From Bacteroidales bacterium (GTDB lineage Bacteria; Bacteroidota; Bacteroidia; Bacteroidales; UBA4181): 15,328 bases of DNA. The DNA lies in the NCBI GenBank assembly GCA_031287245.1, contig JAITTD010000191.1:1-15328 (forward strand). The letters are read 5' to 3'. Shown here in pieces: positions 6,812-14,652 of the stretch (its first letter is position 1; each line of letters begins with the position of its first letter). The position numbers were made by a program, and so were the translations under genes. The notes under the pieces are model-generated. The model was not told the DNA's origin. It did no database searches and saw only the letters and a list, made by a program, of their open reading frames with translations.

Positions 6812-7453
6812 ATGAAAAAGATTTATATTTCAATTTTCTGTGTATTTGCTTGTGTTGCAGTGTTTTTTTCATGCAGCAAAGAAACCTCTAAACCTGTTGA
6901 TGAAATCATAGTTGGCAAATGGGTGTTTGACCACTATACCACTGATTTCGACTCTAAAAACAATGTCGAATTGCAGCGTTTGCTGGATAGCGTTGTTCTG
7001 TATTATGCAAAGAAGGATATTGCAACAGATTTTATGAAAATCGTTGAATTTACAGATGGTAATACATTTAGGCTGTATGATAATCCCTCTCAAAATGAAG
7101 ATGTTAAGCCATCAGTTCCCATTGATGATCCGGAACAGGAGGGAGAAGTGGGAGCCGCTTTCGGTCTGAAAGAGAATACCCCAAACAATAGCCCAAACGG
7201 ATATGGAACCTATATGATATTGGGTGGCGATTCGCTGGTGATTACCAATGACGGCTCCGGTAAAGGTTTCCCGATACTCAATGCCAAAGTGTGGGCGAAT
7301 AACTCCAATTGGCTGACTATTTCAACCAAACTTTCGACTTATCTTGATTTGGATGCAATTTACAGAAAAATCATTGATTTGGATGAAAATCGCCGCAACA
7401 AGTTGGGAAACGGGAATCTTAACGTTGTCTTCAAGAGATATACAATACAATAA
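6812..7453 (+). CDS. Predicted lipoprotein, lipocalin-like N-terminal motif, function unknown
   Basis: 213 residues. The N-terminus MKKIYISIFCVFACVAVFFSC is a type II signal peptide with the lipidated cysteine at position 21. After it, IIVGKWVFDHY (about 32-42) resembles the opening strand of lipocalin-like lipoproteins that are abundant in Bacteroidetes; the FTDGNTFRLYD segment (about 85-95) fits the same kind of beta-rich domain. The mature protein is acidic, with a DDPEQEGE linker near 110. No catalytic motif is visible. The gene stands alone: it diverges from the carbohydrate operon and converges with icd, 25 bases apart. A link to the carbohydrate operon through the shared control region is possible but unproven. 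Lipoprotein call strong; fold call weak. Confidence 0.75.
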   Translation: MKKIYISIFCVFACVAVFFSCSKETSKPVDEIIVGKWVFDHYTTDFDSKNNVELQRLLDSVVLYYAKKDIATDFMKIVEFTDGNTFRLYDNPSQNEDVKPSVPIDDPEQEGEVGAAFGLKENTPNNSPNGYGTYMILGGDSLVITNDGSGKGFPILNAKVWANNSNWLTISTKLSTYLDLDAIYRKIIDLDENRRNKLGNGNLNVVFKRYTIQ

Positions 7454-7467
7454 GGAGCATAAACCTC

Positions 7468-7488
7468 ATTGTCAATTGTCAACTGTCA
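7468..7488. repeat. 7-bp tandem repeat array R3, overlapping the icd stop codon
   Basis: Three heptads on the plus strand: ATTGTCA, ATTGTCA, ACTGTCA, then a partial ATTA. In the icd sense they read RTTGACA, or CAATTGA/CAGTTGA in the phase used for the other arrays. The icd stop codon (7481-7479) lies inside the array, so the array encodes the last residues of the protein (the I, D and S of LIDS). Confidence 0.75.
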
Positions 7489-8663
7489 ATTAAATCGACA
7501 AGTCGTTTGCCGAATTGTTCAGTGCCAAGCGGTTTGCCGTTGGGCATGAAACGTGCAAGGTCGTTGGTGGCGTCTCCATTGACGAAGGCTTTTTCCATAG
7601 CCTTGGTAATCAAGTCTGCCGCTTCTTTCCAACCCAGATATTCCAGCATCATCACGGCTGACAGTATCAGCGATGATGGGTTTACCTTGTTTTGTCCTGC
7701 TATGTTGGGCGCTGTGCCGTGCGTTGCTTCGAAAATAGCATGACCGCTGTTGTAGTTGATGTTGGCTCCGGGTGCAATGCCGATACCTCCTACCATCGCT
7801 GCCAACTGGTCTGATATGTAATCGCCGTTCAGGTTGAGCGTGGCAATCACCGAAAAATCTTCCGGACTGAGCAGGGTTTGTTGCAGAAATGCATCGGCAA
7901 TCATATCCTTGATATGCAATTTGCCCGATTTGATGGCATCGCCAAACTCCCGTTCCGCCAAGGCATAGCCCCAGTTTTTAAAGCCGCCTTCGGTGAATTT
8001 CATGATGTTACCTTTGTGCACCAGGGTGACGCTGGGTAAATTATTTTCCAAAGCATACTTGATGGCAGCACGCACCAGCCGCTCTGTGCCTTCTACCGAA
8101 ACCGGTTTGATGCCCAATGAAGAGGTCTGCGGGAAGCGGATTTTTTTGACGTCCATTTCGTTTTGCAGGAAGGCAAGCAGTTTTTGCACTTCGGGTGTTC
8201 CCTGCATCCATTCTATTCCGGCGTAAATATCTTCCGTATTTTCGCGGAAAATAACCATATCTACCTTTTGCGGTTCCTTGACCGGCGACACCACGCCTTT
8301 GAACCAGCGTACAGGGCGCAGGCAAACGTACAAATCCAGTGTTTGGCGCAAAGCAACGTTCAGGGAACGGATGCCTTCGCCTGTGGGAGTGGTCAGCGGT
8401 CCTTTGATGCCGACTAAATATTCGCGAAAAATGTTCAAAGTTTCGTCGGGAAGCCAACTGCCGGTGCGGTTAAACGCCTTTTCGCCGGCTAACACCTCTT
8501 TCCATTCGATTTTGCGCTTGCCCTGATAGGCTTTCTCTACCGCCTTGTTCACAACGGATTGGCACACTGGGGTGATTTCCCGCCCTACGCCGTCGCCTTC
8601 TATATATGGTATGGTTGCTTCATCCGGTATAATCAACCGGTCTGCTTTTTTCGTGATTTTCAT
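7479..8663 (-). CDS. icd: Isocitrate dehydrogenase
   Basis: 394 residues, full length for the E. coli-type enzyme, which converts isocitrate to 2-oxoglutarate and CO2 in the cytoplasmic TCA pathway. Substrate-site residues match E. coli with a constant offset of 13: Ser100, Asn102, Arg106, Arg116, Arg140 and Lys217 (E. coli 113, 115, 119, 129, 153, 230). The metal-site aspartates are Asp257, Asp281 and Asp285 (283, 307, 311). The cofactor loop reads HGTAPNIAGQNKVNP. Here the NADP-selective E. coli residues Lys344, Tyr345 and Tyr391 are Asn320, Ile321 and Asn367, while Val351 and Arg395 are kept (Val327, Arg371). Cofactor choice is therefore uncertain. The start ATG at 8663 opens the conserved N-terminus. 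The gene is 77 bases after the S41 protease gene on the same strand; only a weak promoter-like TATCTTG (8714-8708) is seen between them. Confidence 0.95.
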   Translation of the reverse strand: MKITKKADRLIIPDEATIPYIEGDGVGREITPVCQSVVNKAVEKAYQGKRKIEWKEVLAGEKAFNRTGSWLPDETLNIFREYLVGIKGPLTTPTGEGIRSLNVALRQTLDLYVCLRPVRWFKGVVSPVKEPQKVDMVIFRENTEDIYAGIEWMQGTPEVQKLLAFLQNEMDVKKIRFPQTSSLGIKPVSVEGTERLVRAAIKYALENNLPSVTLVHKGNIMKFTEGGFKNWGYALAEREFGDAIKSGKLHIKDMIADAFLQQTLLSPEDFSVIATLNLNGDYISDQLAAMVGGIGIAPGANINYNSGHAIFEATHGTAPNIAGQNKVNPSSLILSAVMMLEYLGWKEAADLITKAMEKAFVNGDATNDLARFMPNGKPLGTEQFGKRLVDLIDS

Positions 8664-8740
8664 GTTTTATTCAAATATTCAATTCGTTAGATATTTTAAA
8701 TTCGTGACAAGATAGAAAAAAATCCTGAACGGGAAAAAAA

Positions 8741-10357
8741 TTATTTGGAGTTGTTTTGTTTCAGCGTCTCAATGGCGGTTTGCAGCATCTTATCTTCTTT
8801 GTTCAAAATCGAATAGTAACCGACTTCGCCAAAAATATTGCGCACGATGCTGGCTGTCAGCATATTTCCGATGGCGGCACCGGACACTGCCAAATCGCGG
8901 TTATTCTGCGGCAAACCTTGTTTTGCAATGTATGCAGTGAATGGGTACATGATATGATCGTGGGCTAATTTCTTTTCCAACGCCATATAATCCGGCATAT
9001 CCGTCAGTTCTTTCCGGTGTTTGTCCGTATATTCAAGTGCAAAACGATAAATCCACCCATGTCGCATTACTTTGGCGTAATATTCGGAGAAATAACTTGT
9101 ATCCATGGGCACGAATATTTCGGGCATGATGCCGCCTCCGCCATACACAATCTTGCCTTGTGGGGTGCGAAACATGAGCGAATCGTTGAAATGTGTGCTG
9201 TCGGCTTGCATCAGTTCGCCATGTCGGTAACGTTCATTCAGATCGTCGTAATATTCATCTATGTTGGCGTATGGTTTTTGGATGCTTCTCCCTATTGGCG
9301 TGTAATAGCGGGCTACTGTAATGCGTATCGCCGAACCGTCGCGGAGATCATGCTGTTCCTGCACCAATCCCTTGCCGTAACTCCGCCGCCCGATAATCGT
9401 TCCGCGGTCGTTATCCTGAATGGCTCCTGCAAATATTTCGCTTGCCGAAGCCGAATATTCGTTGATAAGGACAGTTAATCCGGTGTGCAGATACGACGTG
9501 TCGCGCTCCTCCGAATAATAATTACGCCTTGGACTGTTTTTGCCTTCCGTGTAAACGACTAATGTTCCTTTGGGCAGGAACAATCCTGCCATTTGGGTGG
9601 CAGGGTCAATCAAACCGCCCGAATTGTTCCGCAAATCGACCACCAGTTGCGTCATACCGGTTATACGAAGTTGATCCAACGCCTGTCTAAACTCGTCCAA
9701 CGTGCTTTTTGAAAAAGCGCTGACTTTGATATAGCCGGTTTCGGGTGTAAGCATATAGGCGGCATCCACGCTGGATATGGGTATCCGGTCGCGGATAATG
9801 TCAAAATAGAGTAAATTCGGTACATCCCTGCGGAACATTCCCACTGTTACCTTGCTTCCCGTTTCTCCTTTCAAGCGTTTGATAATATCGTTATTGACAT
9901 ATTTTTTGCCGGCAATCGTGTCCCTGTCCACCACGATCAGCCTGTCGCCCGCCATAATGCCCGCCTTTTCGGAAGGTCCTTTGGGCACAGTATTGATCAC
10001 CACGACAGTATCATTCAATATATTAAATTGTATGCCTATGCCTGAAAAATTGCCGTTAATCGTTTCGTTTACAGCCGGTAGCAAGGCAGGAGGGATGTAT
10101 TGTGAATGGGGGTCAAGTTTTTTTAACATTCCATTGATGGCGTCGTCTTCCAATTGCTGCGCCGACAGGCTGTCCACGTAGGCATAGTGTAAAAGATTCA
10201 TCACCTGCACCACTTTGCTGTCCGGTTTGAAAAAAAATCCGGCAGCCGAAGACAGTCTCACGTATCTCATTCCCGTATAAAAACTGAATAACAGCAGGAA
10301 AACGAAAAAGAGAATGAGTAAAAAATTGTAAATATTGTTTTTAGTATTCTTGTTCAT
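8741..10357 (-). CDS. S41 family C-terminal processing peptidase (CtpA/Prc type)
   Basis: With the start at 10357 (MNKNTKNNIYNF) the protein is 538 residues. Longer in-frame starts exist to 10423 but would run deep into the upstream deaminase gene and place odd sequence before the membrane anchor. The order is: one N-terminal transmembrane segment (about 12-30), a helical dimerisation-type region with LDPHSQYIPP, a PDZ domain (about 100-180, with GIGIQF and AGIMAGDRL), and the S41 core. The catalytic serine is in EYSASASEIFAGA (Ser304), and the catalytic lysine is 25 residues later in SYGKGLVQ (Lys329), the spacing of Tsp/CtpA. VDLRNNSGGLID (about 241-252) is also typical. These enzymes trim envelope proteins from their C-termini in the periplasm. 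The 17-base overlap with the deaminase gene suggests translational coupling. Confidence 0.92.
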   Translation of the reverse strand: MNKNTKNNIYNFLLILFFVFLLLFSFYTGMRYVRLSSAAGFFFKPDSKVVQVMNLLHYAYVDSLSAQQLEDDAINGMLKKLDPHSQYIPPALLPAVNETINGNFSGIGIQFNILNDTVVVINTVPKGPSEKAGIMAGDRLIVVDRDTIAGKKYVNNDIIKRLKGETGSKVTVGMFRRDVPNLLYFDIIRDRIPISSVDAAYMLTPETGYIKVSAFSKSTLDEFRQALDQLRITGMTQLVVDLRNNSGGLIDPATQMAGLFLPKGTLVVYTEGKNSPRRNYYSEERDTSYLHTGLTVLINEYSASASEIFAGAIQDNDRGTIIGRRSYGKGLVQEQHDLRDGSAIRITVARYYTPIGRSIQKPYANIDEYYDDLNERYRHGELMQADSTHFNDSLMFRTPQGKIVYGGGGIMPEIFVPMDTSYFSEYYAKVMRHGWIYRFALEYTDKHRKELTDMPDYMALEKKLAHDHIMYPFTAYIAKQGLPQNNRDLAVSGAAIGNMLTASIVRNIFGEVGYYSILNKEDKMLQTAIETLKQNNSK

Positions 10358-10808
10358 TGATTTGATTTTCAAGAAGAGTGGAGGGAATGTTAAATTTAAT
10401 GAAACAAACGTCAATGCCGGCACGCTCCAACAGCCGTATTCCGTCGTCAGTGCGGTATTTTTCGCAGTACACCACCCGTTTGATGCCGGATTGGATGATC
10501 AGTTTGGCACATTCCAAACAAGGTGATGAGGTGACGTAAAGCGTAGCACCGTCGCTGCTGTTATGCGATTTAGCCACTTTGGTGATAGCGTTCGCTTCTG
10601 CGTGAAGCACATAAGGTTTGGTGAGATGATTGTCGTCTTCGCATACGTTCTCAAAGCCTGAAGGTGTACCGTTGTAGCCATCGGAGATGATCATCTGGTC
10701 TTTCACCAGCAAGGCGCCCACTTTGCGACGCAAACAATAAGAGTTTTGGCTCCAAATACGTGTCATCGCCAAATATCTTTTGTCCAAAAGATATTGTTTC
10801 TTATCCAT
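10341..10808 (-). CDS. dCMP/cytidine deaminase family protein (ComEB-like)
   Basis: 155 residues, the usual length of bacterial deoxycytidylate deaminases. Zinc and catalytic motifs are complete: HAEANAI (His69, Glu71) and PCLECAK (Cys97, Cys100). The YNGTPSGFENVCED segment (about 45-58) is typical of the dCMP deaminase branch. The likely reaction is dCMP to dUMP, feeding thymidylate synthesis. It is the first gene of a two-gene unit and its end overlaps the S41 protease start by 17 bases, although the two products have no obvious shared pathway. A strong promoter precedes it. Whether it acts on dCMP or another cytosine nucleotide cannot be decided from the motifs alone. Confidence 0.9.
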   Translation of the reverse strand: MDKKQYLLDKRYLAMTRIWSQNSYCLRRKVGALLVKDQMIISDGYNGTPSGFENVCEDDNHLTKPYVLHAEANAITKVAKSHNSSDGATLYVTSSPCLECAKLIIQSGIKRVVYCEKYRTDDGIRLLERAGIDVCFIKFNIPSTLLENQINEQEY

Positions 10809-10842
10809 TTTGTCAGCTGCATCATTACATTAAAAAACATGG

Positions 10843-10874
10843 CAAAGATAATTATCTTTATTGAGATGGCAAAA
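10843..10874 (-). promoter_or_regulatory. Promoter of the deaminase-protease operon
   Basis: On the minus strand TTTTG (10874-10870), 19 bases, then TATCTTTG (10850-10843): an exact Bacteroidetes -33/-7 pair. Transcription would start near 10837, about 29 bases before the deaminase ATG. The -7 element lies in a perfect 16-bp palindrome, AAAGATAATTATCTTT (10844-10859). Confidence 0.65.
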
Positions 10875-10880
10875 AATATT

Positions 10881-10908
10881 TTTGGTATCGCTTTTTTTTG
10901 TATCTTCG
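10881..10908 (+). promoter_or_regulatory. Probable promoter of the PpiD-like/miaA operon
   Basis: TTTG (10881-10884) is followed after 16 bases by TATCTTCG (10901-10908), a 7-of-8 match to TAnnTTTG. The spacing is slightly short. TATTTTTG (10877-10884) is an alternative -7 element. It is back-to-back with the deaminase promoter. Confidence 0.4.
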
Positions 10909-10951
10909 TGCCGTTATTTTTTGACCCAAACATTAAAATTTTGTAATCTAT

Positions 10952-13054
10952 ATGGCAGTATTAGAGGATATTAGAAGAAAAGGTGGAATTATTGTATCGG
11001 TGGTGATAGGTATTTCCCTGTTGGCGTTTATTGTTGGCGACTTTGTTCCGCGCGGCAATACGAGTTATGATGTGCTGGAAATCAACGGAAAATCAATTTC
11101 CTATCAGGCTTACGAGCAACGAGTCACCGAATTGACGCAGCAGTATCAGGCACAGCAACAGCGCATGACCGGCAGCAGCAGCCTTGACGAGAACACACAG
11201 GAAATGATACGCGAACGTGCGTGGCAAATGATGATGAATGAAGAAATTGCGACACAGGAATACAAGAAAGTGGGCGTGACCGTATCGCCGGAAGAATTGT
11301 TCGATTTGATTCAAGGACCCAACCCAAGCCCTACTATCAGGCAAATTCCCGCGTTTAATAACCGCGAAACGGGCGAATTTGACCGTGCAGCGCTCATCAG
11401 TTTCCTGAAAAACAAGAACAACGACCCGCAGGCAGCAGCCGAATGGAATATGGTGGAAAAAGAATTGCTGAAAGAACGTTTGGCTCAAAAGTATATCAAC
11501 TTGATTTCAAAAGGTTTGTTTACCCCAAATTTTCTTGTAGAAAACGAAAATAACGAAATCAACAGAAAGGTGGATTTCGATTATATCATGAAACCATACA
11601 GTTCCATCGCCGACAGCATTATTAAGTTGAAAAATTCCGATTTGAAGAAATACTATGACGAGAACAGGCAACAGTGGGAACAAAAAACAAGCCGCGACAT
11701 TGAATATGTCGTTTTCAGCATTGTTCCTTCGGATGATGACCGTGCAGCCGGCAATAAATGGATGGATAAGATGTTGCCCGAATTTGCGGCAGCCGCTGAT
11801 GCCAATCAGTTTGTCAATCTCAATTCCAATGTTTCTTCCGACAGGAAATTTTACAAACAGGAAGAACTCCCCGAACAGGTAGCACACTTGTTTAACGGCA
11901 ATTTGGGCGATATATCGGATGTTTACGCCGATGGCGATGTGCTGAAAGTGGCACGACTTGCCGCTATTGAAAACCGTCCCGATTCAGTAAAAGCACGTTC
12001 TATTATTCTCATCCCCCGTCAGCAGACGGAAACCGCCGCTATTCTTACCGCAAGGGCAGACAGCATCAAGAAAGCCATTGAAGGCGGCGCAGATTTTACC
12101 CAATTGGCGCTGCAATATTCGGCTGACCCCTCTGTTACCACCAATAACGGTGATATAGGCTGGATTCAGGAAAGCACTGCCGCTGCCGGTTCGATCTTTG
12201 GACAATTCTTTGACCTGAAAAAAGGAGAAGTGCTGAAAATGGAAACCCAACAGGGTACTTTTATCGGACAAGTGACCGAACGCGGTAAAGAAGTAAAGAA
12301 AGTGCAGATAGCCACTCTTCAATATCATATCACGCCAAGTTCGCGGACAGAACAGATTTTGTACTCGCAGGCAAGCAAATTTGCGATGGAAAACCGCACG
12401 GAAGACCGATTTAACGAAACGGCAACCGCGCAAAATCTGAATAAACGGGTGGCAAGTTATCTCGGCGAAAACGACCGGCAGATCGTAGGATTGACTCAGG
12501 CACGGCAGATAGTACGCTGGGCTTACGGCGCCAAAAAAGGCGAAGTGTCCGATGTCTTCAATTTGTCCGATTCTTACGTGGTAGCTATCCTGAAAGACAT
12601 ACGCGAAAAGGGCTTTGCGCCGCTGCAACAAGTACAAACAGAGGTCAATCTGAACGTGAGAAAGGAAAAGAAAGCAGAACAGTTGTCCGCCACCTTGTCG
12701 GAAGCAGCAGCAAAAGCAGCCTCATTCAGCGATTTGGCTTTGCAGTTGGGACTGCCGGTAGAATCGGCTTCGGCTATCACATTTTCCTCTTTTTCTGTGC
12801 CCGGCGTTGGTATTGAGCCAAAATTGATTGCAGCCGCTTCTGTGTTAGACGAAGGCAACATTTCACAACCGATAGAAGGCTCGAATGGCGTATTTCTGCT
12901 GACCGTGAAACAAATTTCCGCACCGGACAGCGCTTCGCTTGAACAAGCCCGAACCCGCCTCAATTCAACTTCCGTCAACCGCTCCATATCCGAATCCATG
13001 CAGGCTATCAACAAAGCCTCAAACATCAAGGATATGCGGTCGAAATTCTATTGA
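10952..13054 (+). CDS. PpiD-like periplasmic peptidyl-prolyl isomerase (SurA N-terminal domain)
   Basis: 700 residues. MAVLEDIRRKGGIIVSVVIGISLLAFIVGD gives a short cytoplasmic tail and one membrane anchor (about 12-30), as in PpiD. Then comes a SurA_N-type chaperone region (about 40-240) that includes YEQRVTELTQQYQAQQQR and RERAWQMMMNEEIATQEYKKVG. A parvulin (PpiC) domain lies at about 346-445: KARSIILIPR, then GGADFTQLALQYSADPSV and NNGDIGWI. A helical tail region follows to the C-terminus. The family helps newly exported proteins fold in the periplasm. Only one parvulin domain is recognisable; the rest is divergent. The stop is 3 bases before miaA, so the two genes are very likely co-transcribed. 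Confidence 0.88.
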   Translation: MAVLEDIRRKGGIIVSVVIGISLLAFIVGDFVPRGNTSYDVLEINGKSISYQAYEQRVTELTQQYQAQQQRMTGSSSLDENTQEMIRERAWQMMMNEEIATQEYKKVGVTVSPEELFDLIQGPNPSPTIRQIPAFNNRETGEFDRAALISFLKNKNNDPQAAAEWNMVEKELLKERLAQKYINLISKGLFTPNFLVENENNEINRKVDFDYIMKPYSSIADSIIKLKNSDLKKYYDENRQQWEQKTSRDIEYVVFSIVPSDDDRAAGNKWMDKMLPEFAAAADANQFVNLNSNVSSDRKFYKQEELPEQVAHLFNGNLGDISDVYADGDVLKVARLAAIENRPDSVKARSIILIPRQQTETAAILTARADSIKKAIEGGADFTQLALQYSADPSVTTNNGDIGWIQESTAAAGSIFGQFFDLKKGEVLKMETQQGTFIGQVTERGKEVKKVQIATLQYHITPSSRTEQILYSQASKFAMENRTEDRFNETATAQNLNKRVASYLGENDRQIVGLTQARQIVRWAYGAKKGEVSDVFNLSDSYVVAILKDIREKGFAPLQQVQTEVNLNVRKEKKAEQLSATLSEAAAKAASFSDLALQLGLPVESASAITFSSFSVPGVGIEPKLIAAASVLDEGNISQPIEGSNGVFLLTVKQISAPDSASLEQARTRLNSTSVNRSISESMQAINKASNIKDMRSKFY

Positions 13055-13057
13055 TGA

Positions 13058-13978
13058 ATGTCGGACAAACCGATATTGTTGGTGTTGGTTGGCGCTACGG
13101 CGGCAGGTAAAACCAAGGCTGCCATTGCGGTGGCTCAGATGTTGCATACTGAAATCATATCCTGCGACTCGCGGCAAATGTATCGCGAAATGCGTATCGG
13201 AACGGCTGTCCCTGACGATGAGGAACTTTCCGCTGTGCCGCATCATTTCATCGGCAATCTTTCCATTCACGATTATTATAATGTCAGCATGTTCGAGCAG
13301 GAATGTCTTGCACTGCTTGACCGTTTGTTCATGCAACATTCTGTCGTCATCATGACAGGCGGATCCGGCTTGTATGTGGATGCGGTGATACGCGGCATTG
13401 ACGACTTCCCGACCGTTGATGCCGATGTTCGCCAAACCGTTGCCGGATGGTATGAAACACAAGGCGTAGAATACCTGAGGAGACAACTGAAAATGCTCGA
13501 CCCCGAACACTTTTCCCGAGTTGATTTGAGCAATCACAAACGCATGATGAAAGCCATTGAGGTGTGCCTGCAAACAGGAAAACCCTATTCGTCATTTCTG
13601 ACCAACATCCACCGTGAGCGCCCTTTCAATACAGTCAAAATCATGCTGAACCGTCCCCGCGAGGAACTTTTTGAACGCATCAACCTTCGAACAACACAGA
13701 TGATGAATGTTGGGCTGTTGCAGGAGGCAGAAAGGCTTTACCCTTTTCGCCATCTGAACGCCCTCAACACAGTGGGCTACAAGGAACTTTTCGACTACAT
13801 GGACGGCGTTCACGATTTGGACACCGCCATCACGCTGATACAACGCAATACCCGCCGTTACGCCAAACGCCAATTGACATGGTTTGCCCGCGATACGGAA
13901 ATGGAATGGATACACCCCGAAGAATTATCGGCAAAAATGACTTACCATTTTTTCGATTATCCGTTGCCAAACTTGTAA
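13058..13978 (+). CDS. miaA: tRNA dimethylallyltransferase MiaA
   Basis: 306 residues, normal for the family. The enzyme transfers a dimethylallyl group from DMAPP to N6 of A37 in tRNAs reading UNN codons. Visible motifs are the P-loop GATAAGKT (12-19), the substrate segment DSRQMYREMRIGTA (about 37-50), GGSGLYVDAVIRGI (about 101-114), and the C-terminal NTVGYKELFDYMDG and QRNTRRYAKRQLTWFARD signatures. The start at 13058 gives the standard MxxKPxLLVLVGATAAGKT beginning, 3 bases after the PpiD-like stop. An out-of-frame ATG overlaps that stop at 13053. A terminator-like inverted repeat follows the stop. Confidence 0.96.
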   Translation: MSDKPILLVLVGATAAGKTKAAIAVAQMLHTEIISCDSRQMYREMRIGTAVPDDEELSAVPHHFIGNLSIHDYYNVSMFEQECLALLDRLFMQHSVVIMTGGSGLYVDAVIRGIDDFPTVDADVRQTVAGWYETQGVEYLRRQLKMLDPEHFSRVDLSNHKRMMKAIEVCLQTGKPYSSFLTNIHRERPFNTVKIMLNRPREELFERINLRTTQMMNVGLLQEAERLYPFRHLNALNTVGYKELFDYMDGVHDLDTAITLIQRNTRRYAKRQLTWFARDTEMEWIHPEELSAKMTYHFFDYPLPNL

Positions 13979-13986
13979 AAAAAAAC

Positions 13987-14036
13987 ACAACTTTGGCAAT
14001 TAATAATTTTATTTATTGCCAAAGTTGTAGTTTTTT
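13987..14036. terminator. Bidirectional terminator-like 14-bp inverted repeat after miaA
   Basis: ACAACTTTGGCAAT (13987-14000) and ATTGCCAAAGTTGT (14015-14028) are perfect complements around a 14-base AT-rich loop. In the plus direction AGTTTTTTG follows (T-run 14031-14036). In the minus direction GTG and nine T follow (13985-13977). The right arm also contains the -33 TTG of the next promoter, so it could equally be an operator. Confidence 0.7.
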
Positions 14037-14045
14037 GTACCTTTG
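14016..14045 (+). promoter_or_regulatory. Strong promoter upstream of the ATPase relic
   Basis: TTG (14016-14018), 19 bases, TACCTTTG (14038-14045): the canonical Bacteroidetes arrangement. Transcription would start near 14051. It sits half inside the inverted repeat that follows miaA and now points at a gene relic. Confidence 0.6.
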
Positions 14046-14064
14046 TGGCATTAAATAATTTTGA

Positions 14065-14292
14065 CATGAGATCAATCTCTGTGAAATAAAATATTCAAAA
14101 ATACCCTATTCAATAACAAAAGATTACGAAGAAAAGTTACGGGAAAAACTTGAAGTTTTCTGTCAAGAAATTCAGCCGCGCAAAGCCATTCACTTGCTCA
14201 TGCTGACAACTTACGGAGTAAAACAAAACAAGTATTACGACATTGTGCAAAACGAAGTAAGGATTGATGATTTATTTACAGCAGTTAATTGA
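14065..14292 (+). pseudogene. C-terminal relic of a PD-(D/E)XK-bearing AAA ATPase gene
   Basis: The frame opening right after a stop at 14062-14064 encodes 75 residues beginning HEINLCEIKYSKIPYSI and including ITKDYEEKLREKL and LLMLTTYGVKQNKYYDIVQN, ending RIDDLFTAVN. This matches, from memory, the C-terminus of the Bacteroidetes ATPases that carry an archaeal-ATPase/DUF234-like tail: an INLCEIK nuclease-type strand (E-x-K), then a helix, then LTTYGVKxNxYYxxxVQNEV. No start codon is in frame: the only ATG (14066) is one base out and stops after seven codons. The whole ATPase domain is missing. The preserved promoter and clean C-terminus suggest an internal deletion rather than random drift. 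It differs in sequence from the ATPase at 167-1729. Confidence 0.7.
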
Positions 14293-14484
14293 AAATGCTG
14301 AAATACACATAATTCATATTTAATAATTCGTGTTTTTTATGTCAAATCATCATCAGGAAATAAAAAATGTACGATTTGTCAACCAAAAATGGTTCAAATT
14401 ACGATTTGACACATCATGTTTTGTTGATTTGTCACCTCAATTGTTTTTTTGCGTATTACTTTTACAGCAAAATAATAAAAGACA
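14293..14484. promoter_or_regulatory. AT-rich gap with a cluster of GATTTGWC octamers
   Basis: No credible gene. It contains GTCAAATC (14341-14348, inverted copy) and GATTTGTC (14373-14380), GATTTGAC (14403-14410), GATTTGTC (14426-14433), at start-to-start steps of 32, 30 and 23 bp. They lie just upstream of the small membrane-protein ORFs and may be regulator-binding sites. Confidence 0.35.
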
Positions 14485-14610
14485 ATGAGCAAATTTTTAT
14501 TAAAAGTTTTGTTACTTGGATTTCAGGTATTGATTGTATGCGTTTCAATTACTGTACTTATCGCCATGTTCTTCTCCTTGAGTAAACTTGTTATTTACTG
14601 TTTTAAATGA
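14485..14610 (+). CDS. Putative small membrane protein, 41 residues
   Basis: Reads MSKFLLKVLLLGFQVLIVC, then VSITVLIAMFFSLSKLVIYCFK. The basic ends (K3, K7 and K34, K41) around a hydrophobic core of about 25 residues fit one membrane span. A purine-rich AAAAGA precedes the ATG. No family is recognised. An 11-codon ORF (14607-14642) overlaps its stop as ATGA but is too short to support. It lies between the ATPase relic and the second small membrane ORF, on the same strand as the SiaC-like gene. Its reality rests on the ordered hydrophobic pattern; AT-rich DNA can produce this by chance. Confidence 0.4.
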   Translation: MSKFLLKVLLLGFQVLIVCVSITVLIAMFFSLSKLVIYCFK

Positions 14611-14652
14611 AATGTGTTGGCGTGCGCGTCAATAGCGAATAATGGTAATGTT

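Noticed and set aside
10358..10423. Upstream start for the S41 protease
   Set aside because: The extra 22 residues are encoded within the deaminase gene and displace the N-terminal membrane anchor; the ATG at 10357 gives a normal coupled overlap.
14367..14585. 72-codon plus-strand frame
   Set aside because: It crosses the GATTTGWC cluster and overlaps the better-structured 41-residue ORF in another frame; its residues have no ordered hydrophobic or domain pattern.
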